Shown here piece by piece: positions 58,582 through 64,000 of a stretch of 64,000 nucleotides of DNA (position 1 is its first letter; every line of letters begins with the position of its first letter). The stretch covers positions 3,348,001 to 3,412,000 of the forward strand of contig NZ_CP022823.1 of assembly GCF_002269255.1 (NCBI RefSeq), given 5' to 3'. Made by a program: the position numbers and the translations under genes. This stretch comes from Klebsiella quasivariicola. Lineage in GTDB: Bacteria > Pseudomonadota > Gammaproteobacteria > Enterobacterales > Enterobacteriaceae. The notes beneath the pieces were generated by a model. The model ran no database searches and was not told the DNA's origin. It was given only the letters and a program-made list of their open reading frames with translations.

Positions 58582-59221
58582 CTTTTCATAGCTTCTTCCA
58601 GAGATAATGGCGCTTCGTTGATGTGCGGTGCAAAGTCACTTACCTTGAACGGCGGCGTGTTTTTTGCCTTATTGATGTTAGCCAGGACAGACGCCACCAG
58701 CGACGCCCCCCACTCGGTACGCATCATGATATTGAGCGGTCCGTACTTCTCACGGTACTTGAGCCAAACCAGAAATTCCCTGCGACTCATCCGCTCCTGA
58801 GCCTCTGCGATGGTGTGGCCGCCGATGCCGTTCATCACCAGTTCGCACCAGAATTCATCCTCGCCGGTTAGCTCGTAGTCTTTCCCAGTTCGTTTACATC
58901 ATGAATTGCAGCCAGGAGGGCCATAACAATCGGACCGTCCAGCGCCCCACGATCCGGGGAAGCAGTCCCAAGTATGTCAGCCGCGGTAAACACTGGGGCG
59001 CCGTCCTGATCGCAAATATGCGCCGCAATGCGCTCAGCAATCGGGTCCGATTTCCCGTTATACGCCAGCAGTTCAGCTTTAGTGGTGTGGTAGCCCATCG
59101 GGCGCACATAGACGGTTGCGATATGCTCTTTCCCGTCACGGCCTTTCCACTTAATTTCTTTTTCCACGGGACGCCCGGTAAAAGCACCGGTTTCTTTTAA
59201 CGTATCGAGAGTAAGTTGCAT
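58572..59221 (-). CDS. Tail assembly chaperone, -1 frameshift fusion (prophage 2)
   Basis: A -1 slip on G GGA AAG joins the 117-aa protein to a 102-codon open run: DYELTGEDEFWCELVMNGIG, then SRREFLVWLKYREKYGPLN and a C-terminus SLEEAMKSWH. The downstream frame has no ribosome-site-supported start of its own, so it is best explained as the T-part of a GT-like chaperone. Only the frames are seen; slippage is inferred from the lambda precedent, which uses the same heptamer. Confidence 0.85.
58868..59221 (-). CDS. Tail assembly chaperone G-like (prophage 2)
   Basis: 117 aa (MQLTLDTLKETGAFTGRPVE KEIKWKG...). Zero-frame product ending ELGKTTS. Lies between major tail protein and tape measure, as gpG. 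Hydrophobic C-terminal helix IVMALLAAIHDVNELG. Confidence 0.85.
   Translation of the reverse strand: MQLTLDTLKETGAFTGRPVEKEIKWKGRDGKEHIATVYVRPMGYHTTKAELLAYNGKSDPIAERIAAHICDQDGAPVFTAADILGTASPDRGALDGPIVMALLAAIHDVNELGKTTS
58880..58886 (-). promoter_or_regulatory. Slippery site G_GGA_AAG for -1 frameshift
   Basis: Codons CTG GGA AAG place GGGAAAG in the X XXY YYZ register, four codons before the zero-frame stop; identical to the lambda G-T slippery heptamer. Confidence 0.88.
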
Positions 59222-59241
59222 TTCAGCTCCTGAACTGAAAA

Positions 59242-59257
59242 GCCCGGATAACCGGGC
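59242..59257 (-). terminator. Hairpin after the major tail gene (prophage 2)
   Basis: GCCCGG/CCGGGC stem with four-base loop followed on the minus strand by TTTTCAG. Weak terminator. Confidence 0.5.
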
Positions 59258-59264
59258 ATATTAA

Positions 59265-59756
59265 TTACGCTGCGGCCTTCGGCACCCATACGGAAGAGCC
59301 AGAACGCTGGATCGTGGCGGAGGTCGTCACAACAGCGTTACCCTGAAAATCAAACGGGAAGTCAGAAACGTAACCCTGGAAAATGAACCAGGTTCGATCC
59401 GATGGCAGCACCAGACCATCAACAGCATCCTCAGCGCCAGGAGCGGCGGCTGTCGGGATACTGGTTCCATCTGACCAGCCAACCGCAAAAGTTAACGGCG
59501 TCTGATCATTCGCTTCAGCGAGGCCATGCAACATAATGTGGCTGGCGTTCGTCGGATCAGCGTTAAGCCCGACGGTTGCGGCCGCAGGCGTTTTAAGTCC
59601 CTTTTTGTAGGTTCTGGAATCCCGCTCACTCAGACAGGTATCTTCAATCTGATCGGCAGGGTTCCCGCCGGGGTTGAAACTGGTGATGCATTCAACCTCG
59701 CTGACCACGCCAGACTTGAGCACAAAAAACTGCGTGCCTTGCGTTAATACAGACAT
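59265..59756 (-). CDS. Major tail tube protein (prophage 2)
   Basis: 163 aa from the ATG at 59756 (MSVLTQGTQFFVLKSGVVSE). Contains ECITSFNPGGNPADQIEDTCL, FVGWSDGTS-like and DRTWFIFQGYVSDFPFDFQGN, typical of siphophage tube proteins. Ends SSVWVPKAAA. Flanked on both sides by hairpins. Confidence 0.87.
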   Translation of the reverse strand: MSVLTQGTQFFVLKSGVVSEVECITSFNPGGNPADQIEDTCLSERDSRTYKKGLKTPAAATVGLNADPTNASHIMLHGLAEANDQTPLTFAVGWSDGTSIPTAAAPGAEDAVDGLVLPSDRTWFIFQGYVSDFPFDFQGNAVVTTSATIQRSGSSVWVPKAAA

Positions 59757-59778
59757 GTTTTGTCTCCATAAAAGAAAA

Positions 59779-59795
59779 ACCCGCACAAGGCGGGT
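59779..59795 (-). terminator. Hairpin before the major tail gene (prophage 2)
   Basis: ACCCGC/GCGGGT stem with a five-base loop, followed on the minus strand by TTTTTCTTTT, a good terminator signature. Confidence 0.65.
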
Positions 59796-59812
59796 CAGTT
59801 TGGGGTTGTTGG

Positions 59813-60178
59813 TTATCTGGTCGTTATCCAGTCAACATCGAAGGAATAGCGGTATCGCATTGTTTCAGGATCGCGGCTTTGTTCACCCCATCGGGTGATA
59901 TAGGCCTTGCCCTCAATTGCGTCGCGTAAAACACGGGCAGCAGCGATCACGTCGGTGTCAGTATCGCCATAGACATCAACCTGCAGAGAATAGCGATCCG
60001 CATCTGGCCGCTGGTTCAGAAAATTTTCAGGTGAGCCGCCTATGTTTTGCCAGACTGCATAGGGATAAACGATATTGTCGTCCTGCATCCCGAACGGATA
60101 AAGCCTCACGGGATTAGAGCCTAACAAATCCCTGACTGCCTGGCTGGCTGCGCAAACTGCAAATATTGGAGCAATCAT
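59813..60178 (-). CDS. Tail terminator, DUF3168 (prophage 2)
   Basis: 121 aa (MIAPIFAVCAASQAVRDLLG). DUF3168 pattern: RLYPFGMQDDNIVYPYAVWQ, RYSLQVDVYGDTD and a C-terminal beta strand. Caps tail tube length. Start overlaps the gp10-like gene end by four bases. Confidence 0.87.
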   Translation of the reverse strand: MIAPIFAVCAASQAVRDLLGSNPVRLYPFGMQDDNIVYPYAVWQNIGGSPENFLNQRPDADRYSLQVDVYGDTDTDVIAAARVLRDAIEGKAYITRWGEQSRDPETMRYRYSFDVDWITTR

Positions 60179-60714
60179 ACCGGAGTTCCTTTTTTAGCCG
60201 CCCGTCGCACAGCGCGATCAATGGACTTTTCCAGCTCCGCTGCGAAAATATTAATTACGTCGGTATCAACACCATTGATCGCCGGTCGCAAAACAGGCTT
60301 TGCTGCTGCGTGCTCTGTGCCGAACTCCAGGAATCGCCAGTACCAGGTATCCCCGCCGGGATTACCTTTATCTCCGGCAGTGTTAAAACTTTTACCCGCC
60401 CTGCCTTTTCGGACGTTGGCCTTTGTATTGGCGTATTGCCTGGCGCCGCCCATCACCCCGACACGAAACGTTGGATCGCCGGTTCTGCGAAATGCCTTGC
60501 TGCTGAAACTGACCACAATGTTTTTATAGATAGCCTCTTTGGTGAGAGGATCATCAACCCGCGCGGCATTATTGCGCGCTCTGTCCCTGATGACGTTTGC
60601 CGCTTTACGCAGCGCTGCACGACCGGATTTATCGCGAGTGACCTGTGAGACGGCATCCAGTTTCCCCAGGACGGAATCGAGGCCGGTCAGGTTTACTTCC
60701 ACGCCATCAGCCAT
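60175..60714 (-). CDS. HK97 gp10-like tail completion protein (prophage 2)
   Basis: 179 aa (MADGVEVNLTGLDSVLGKLD). ALRKAANVIRDRARNNA and WYWRFLEFGTEHAAAKPVLRPAI are diagnostic of HK97 gp10-like neck proteins. Overlaps the adaptor gene by eight bases. Confidence 0.9.
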   Translation of the reverse strand: MADGVEVNLTGLDSVLGKLDAVSQVTRDKSGRAALRKAANVIRDRARNNAARVDDPLTKEAIYKNIVVSFSSKAFRRTGDPTFRVGVMGGARQYANTKANVRKGRAGKSFNTAGDKGNPGGDTWYWRFLEFGTEHAAAKPVLRPAINGVDTDVINIFAAELEKSIDRAVRRAAKKGTPV

Positions 60715-61039
60715 CGTTAGCCCCCTCTGAACAAGGCAGTGTCAGGTATTCCCTGCCGCTCCGTGGATCAGGTAAAACGCCCTCAATGTTGTAGATGCGG
60801 CCACGAAACAGGATCCGATGTTTGCGGGTAACACCCTCACGGTAACGAATCGTTATCCGGGTGGTAACTTCGCCCTGAGAGGCCTGGGCGGCGATAAACT
60901 CACGTGCGGATAAAGGAGCGACTTCGGCCCAAAGGGTTGCGACATCGCGCCAGGTATTAATTACGGCTCCCGTTGTCGGGTTCTGTTCTTTGACCGGTTC
61001 CTGCAGGGTGATCCTGTGACGCAATTTTCCGGCCTGCAT
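60707..61039 (-). CDS. Head-tail adaptor / head closure protein (prophage 2)
   Basis: 110 aa (MQAGKLRHRITLQEPVKEQN). The RHRITLQ start, VATLWAEVAPLSAREFIAAQ, and TIRYREGVTRKHRILFRGRIYNI in the middle identify the SPP1 gp16-like adaptor family, which plugs the portal after packaging. Confidence 0.92.
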   Translation of the reverse strand: MQAGKLRHRITLQEPVKEQNPTTGAVINTWRDVATLWAEVAPLSAREFIAAQASQGEVTTRITIRYREGVTRKHRILFRGRIYNIEGVLPDPRSGREYLTLPCSEGANDG

Positions 61040-61040
61040 A

Positions 61041-61238
61041 TCACCCCCTGGGTTTCCCGCTCAGATAGGTTTGCTGCTCTGGCGCCTCATCGAGATCGCC
61101 GGCAAGCGACTGGATAATTACATCGGACAGGGCGACGTTAGACTCAGCCAGGCGGTTTATCGCTTCCGTCTGCTCTCGCTGTGCTGCTGTTTGTTCTCTC
61201 AGCGCTGCTATCAGCGCATTTACCAGTTGCTCGTTCAT
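61041..61238 (-). CDS. Small helical protein in the neck region
   Basis: 65 aa (MNEQLVNALIAALREQTAAQ...). Helical, Gln/Ala-rich; could be a small coiled-coil oligomer. Stop is one base before the adaptor ATG. No family recognised. Confidence 0.6.
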   Translation of the reverse strand: MNEQLVNALIAALREQTAAQREQTEAINRLAESNVALSDVIIQSLAGDLDEAPEQQTYLSGKPRG

Positions 61239-61298
61239 AGGCTATTTTCGTCCACTTTTTTAACCATTCACGCCGTTTAGCACATCCTGAGCAGCCCA

Positions 61299-61625
61299 TT
61301 AACTCCACCTCCGGTGCCTAATCAGAAGAGCTTCAACACCCAGCGGAACTTCCGAAAGGTTCTGCGCTACCGCTTCGCGGTTCGCATACCAGTGTCCAAT
61401 CAGCAAAAGCATTGCCGCCCAGATGCCGGAAGTAAAAATAACCTCACGGGGCTGAGTTTCCCCTTCCACTGGCGGCGTTAATGTTTCGACCAGCGCACCG
61501 TCGCAGAACCGCTCAACATAATCGATGGAGGCCGAGGCATAGGCAGAAATAAGCGTATCTTCGTCGTCACCATCAACCTTCAGATGCGCCTTTATCTGCG
61601 CCAGCTGTTCCTCGCTTATTTCCAC
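61299..61625 (-). CDS. Head-tail connector, gp6-like (prophage 2)
   Basis: 108 aa starting GTG at 61625 (VEISEEQLAQIKAHLKVDGD), with AGGGGG six bases upstream. DDEDTLISAYASASIDYVERFCD and FTSGIWAAMLLLIGHWYANRE are the gp6-like connector signature. A longer reading to 61691 overlaps the neighbour and lacks support. Confidence 0.87.
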   Translation of the reverse strand: MEISEEQLAQIKAHLKVDGDDEDTLISAYASASIDYVERFCDGALVETLTPPVEGETQPREVIFTSGIWAAMLLLIGHWYANREAVAQNLSEVPLGVEALLIRHRRWS

Positions 61626-61815
61626 CTTTACCCCCTGGTTTGGCTTTTGCAGGCTCTGCAGAACCAGAGTCCGTTGCCTTTTCCGGCTCAACCGCCTCGG
61701 CCAGATGCAGTTTCACCAGTACTTCGCCGATTTCTTTATGCACCTCGCGGATTTCCCCCTGAGATACCGTACCCAGGTGATAATGCGAGAACATACGGAG
61801 AGCTTTAATTTTCAT
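61573..61815 (-). CDS. Small head-region protein (prophage 2)
   Basis: 80 aa (MKIKALRMFSHYHLGTVSQG). Ordered N-terminal half, then a Gly/Lys/Ala-rich low-complexity tail (AKAKPGGKGGNKRGTAGADK). Same position as the 86-aa gene of prophage 1; the ordered domain there is C-terminal instead. Function unknown. Confidence 0.65.
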   Translation of the reverse strand: MKIKALRMFSHYHLGTVSQGEIREVHKEIGEVLVKLHLAEAVEPEKATDSGSAEPAKAKPGGKGGNKRGTAGADKGASEG

Positions 61816-61851
61816 CGCGTTTACGCGGCCATTGCTGGCCGCGCCCTTTTG

Positions 61852-63015
61852 TTATGCACCAGTGCTGACAGCAATATCACCCGTCACAATCGCTGCCGGG
61901 CGATAGTGGGCCAGCGCCAGGCGCTCTTCGCAAAGGATGGTCAGCATGTTTTTAACGAAGTTATCGCGGTCCTGGTTGCTGATCTCGATGGTGGCATCCA
62001 TGCGATCCCAAACCTGCGACGCCAGGCCAAACGCGCCAACGGTGAATTTGCCTGCCGTCTGCGCTGTGGTCGACACCACCGGAAGCCCCCAAAGCACTTT
62101 CGAGGCAAACGCCTGCGGGCCACCGAGAATGTAATTGCCGTTAGCGTCCTTCAGCAGGGCAATACGGTGCCAGTCCGCCGGGTTCAGAATAATGCCGTCT
62201 GCTTCGAACTCACTCAGCGATACCTGATAGATGGCGTGTGCCAGAACATCAGCGCCAGTATCTCCGGTTGCGTTGAGTGTGGTTTCGTAGTCGTTCGCTA
62301 CTACATTGAGCCCCTGCAGGTTATCGCCGGTACCGTCCCCGTTCAGCATCTGGTTCTCTTCCACCAGCGCCAGTCCGTACATCATGCGGGAATTGATGTA
62401 AGACTCGAGCGCCGGGGCATCATCCATGATCTGGCGCGATGCCTGGATCCAGTGGGCGATAGTTTTCACGTTCGCCATTTCTTTGGTGAAAGTGATGTTG
62501 CTTTCCGGCTTGAGGGTACCTTCTGCCACTGGTGCTGCAGCGTTGGTAAACACGTTTTCGCGCACGTATTCCAGCGCGTTACTGGTGATGCGCCCCTGCG
62601 CCAACAGGTCGCGGACGGTCAGGCGGCGCAGGCCCGGCGTGAGGATGCCCGGTACCTGCTGCGGCTGCACCAGTGCGCCGGCAGAGGCCGCGCCTGAGCC
62701 GAGTGCTTTATCAAAGCTGGTTACTTTCGTTTTGGCGCGGTCGCCGTTCCAGTTTTTGATGAGGTCTTCAGAGACGCGCTCAGAGAAAGACTTCTTCGCA
62801 GTCTGATCCGGCGCGTTGCCGGCAAGCTTTTGCTCGAGGTCGAAGAGACGCTGGCCGGACAACTTCAGTTCGTCCTGGGCTTTGGTCAGGTCTTCCTGAA
62901 GCTGCTTGTTAATCTTCCCGTTCTCCTGAATGGCCTTGCGCTGCTCTTCGATCAGGTTTTTTACTTCAGTCTGGGAATTTTCAATCGCTTTCTGAAGGGT
63001 TGCTAATTCACTCAT
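61852..63015 (-). CDS. Major capsid protein, HK97 family (prophage 2)
   Basis: 387 aa. N-terminal helical delta domain to about residue 85 (MSELATLQKAIENSQTEVKN ...), then the HK97 fold with LTVRDLLAQGRITSNALEYV, NITFTKEMANVKTIAHWIQA, a P-domain segment DGTGDNLQGLNVVAND and C-terminal RPAAIVTGDIAVSTGA. Classical HK97 gp5 type, unlike the more divergent capsid of prophage 1. Confidence 0.96.
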   Translation of the reverse strand: MSELATLQKAIENSQTEVKNLIEEQRKAIQENGKINKQLQEDLTKAQDELKLSGQRLFDLEQKLAGNAPDQTAKKSFSERVSEDLIKNWNGDRAKTKVTSFDKALGSGAASAGALVQPQQVPGILTPGLRRLTVRDLLAQGRITSNALEYVRENVFTNAAAPVAEGTLKPESNITFTKEMANVKTIAHWIQASRQIMDDAPALESYINSRMMYGLALVEENQMLNGDGTGDNLQGLNVVANDYETTLNATGDTGADVLAHAIYQVSLSEFEADGIILNPADWHRIALLKDANGNYILGGPQAFASKVLWGLPVVSTTAQTAGKFTVGAFGLASQVWDRMDATIEISNQDRDNFVKNMLTILCEERLALAHYRPAAIVTGDIAVSTGA

Positions 63016-63026
63016 GGATAGCTCCG

Positions 63027-63695
63027 TTAATTGGTCCGCAGGGTAGCGGCAAAGGAAGTAATGCGCTGCGTCAGCGCGTCAATGTCGCCGCCGTCGAACT
63101 CGCTTCGACCTGCGGACTTCACGCGGGCGATGAACGCCTGCGCTTCAGCGCGGGTCAGGCCGACTGAATCCCTCAGCCAGCCTTCCGCGTCACGAATGGT
63201 TTTGATGCCGTCGATACTTTTCATGGCGGTCACGCCCGCCAGCTCGTTAGCCGGAAAAGTGCAGACACTGATTTCCCGCAGATAGGAGATGTTTTTGAAG
63301 ATGAGGCCGGTAGTACCGACGGTGTAATCGTCCGGCCCGACCGAGAAGCCCACCGACATACCTTCGACGGTACCGTGCTGCATGGCGGCTTTCAGATCTT
63401 CAGAGATGCTCAGGCCGGGCGTGAGCTGGCCGCGTACAAATAACCCCTTTTCGTCTTCGTGCATCGCATCCCATTTACCAACCGGGATAGCACGCGTCTG
63501 GTGATTGAAGAACATCGCCACCTTGCGGCTCTGGCTGGCGAGCACGGTACTGAATGCACCGGGCAGGATGATGTCGCCGTCGGAGTCGGTGTTGTTGAAC
63601 ACCGAGGCATACCCCTCAAAGGTCCCCTTGCTGCCGTCGCCGGTGAACTTGATTTCGGTCTGGTCGAACGCCAGCGTTTTATGAATGTCAGGCAT
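63027..63695 (-). CDS. Prohead protease, U35/HK97 type (prophage 2)
   Basis: 222 aa from the ATG at 63695 (MPDIHKTLAFDQTEIKFTGD). GTFEGYASVFNNTDSDGDII, catalytic His in FFNHQTRAIPVGKW and SVGFSV/ISYLREISVCTFPAN are the U35 herpes-protease-fold motifs (His and Ser). It matures the capsid delta domain. Prophage 1 uses an unrelated S49 protease instead. Confidence 0.94.
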   Translation of the reverse strand: MPDIHKTLAFDQTEIKFTGDGSKGTFEGYASVFNNTDSDGDIILPGAFSTVLASQSRKVAMFFNHQTRAIPVGKWDAMHEDEKGLFVRGQLTPGLSISEDLKAAMQHGTVEGMSVGFSVGPDDYTVGTTGLIFKNISYLREISVCTFPANELAGVTAMKSIDGIKTIRDAEGWLRDSVGLTRAEAQAFIARVKSAGRSEFDGGDIDALTQRITSFAATLRTN

Positions 63696-63712
63696 CTTGG
63701 CCCCCATAAAAG

Positions 63713-64000
63713 TCAGGCCCCGTCATTGCGGGGCCCGTTGTTTGTTCCGAGGTCGGTAATGGGTATGTTCTGCGACTGGCGCGTCGCCACATCTCCGCCT
63801 GGCAATGGCGGGAGGTTGTCCAGCCTTCGAACTTCGTTAACCGTGCGGATACCGGTATTAACCATGATCTGCATAAACGAGGCACGGCTTGCCGAGTCGC
63901 CGCGCAGCAGGCCGTCGAGGTTGTGCTCGGCGTGAATAAAGCCCTGCTCCGACTCTTTAACAATCCAGCGCTCAATGCTGTACTCCCAGCGGTCGAGGTA
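63713..64000 (-). CDS. Portal protein C-terminus (prophage 2), 5' end outside window
   Basis: The last 95 codons are visible: YLDRWEYSIERWIVKESEQG at the edge, then NLDGLLRGDSASRASFMQIM and VNEVRRLDNLPPLPGGD, typical of HK97-type portal C-termini. Stop TGA at 63713 overlaps a GGCCCCG/CGGGGCC hairpin. Confidence 0.9.
   Translation of the reverse strand, partial: YLDRWEYSIERWIVKESEQGFIHAEHNLDGLLRGDSASRASFMQIMVNTGIRTVNEVRRLDNLPPLPGGDVATRQSQNIPITDLGTNNGPRNDGA

Noticed and set aside
61705..62697. 330-codon plus-strand open frame
   Set aside because: Antisense to the HK97 capsid gene, which has full family support; composition (many His/Arg) is typical of a shadow frame.

Overview
The window is bacterial and almost entirely prophage. 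The host is most likely Klebsiella or a close enterobacterial relative: an intact 1196-bp IS5-group element matching ISKpn26 in length, a 3' fragment of enterobacterial icd, LexA boxes of the gamma-proteobacterial type, and lambdoid/HK97-type siphophage genes throughout. No rRNA, tRNA or CRISPR array was found.

Prophage 1 (before base 1 to about 45,117) is a nearly complete lambda-like phage read from right to left. The integration and recombination arm is on the plus strand at the right end (RacR-like repressor, small early genes, Rrf2-like regulator, RecE-like/DEDD exonuclease, xis, int). Divergent from it, on the minus strand, are YdaS/YdaT-like regulators, O- and P-like replication genes and a PerC-like gene. 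After a cargo block come DinI-like, LexA-HTH and DUF968 genes, antiterminator Q, a pinholin/SAR-endolysin/spanin lysis cassette, an HNH gene, HK97-type packaging and head genes, and a lambda-type tail module ending in protein J, which runs off the left edge.

Two accessory loads interrupt prophage 1. Between Q and the lysis genes, antisense to late transcription, is an AT-rich two-gene operon that I read as the Kiwa anti-phage system (kwaA-kwaB), with a perfect LexA box in front of it. Between the replication and DinI regions (about 30.3-36.1 kb) are a solitary ParA-like ATPase with its own operator, a translationally coupled pair of large uncharacterised membrane-associated proteins (550 and 496 aa), and a decayed IS630 element. 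The coupled pair is the best candidate here for an undescribed defence or exclusion system.

Next to int of prophage 1 is a displaced 3' end of icd with its terminator (44,905-45,117). Beyond it begins prophage 2 (45,118 to past 64,000), in the same orientation, which suggests two prophages in tandem at icd. Its left end is a scarred area: a UmuD-like gene pair under a LexA box, a truncated tyrosine recombinase, three remnants of one resolvase-type helix-turn-helix, a pinholin, and a 17-codon stump of an endolysin. ISKpn26 follows, then a beta-helix tailspike (probable capsule depolymerase), tail-tip genes, tape measure, tail chaperones, neck genes, HK97 capsid, U35 protease and the end of the portal.

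Both prophages share three architectural habits: a -1 programmed frameshift in the tail chaperone gene (different slippery sites), a lipoprotein moron with its own terminator inside the tail operon, and intrinsic-terminator hairpins between late genes.
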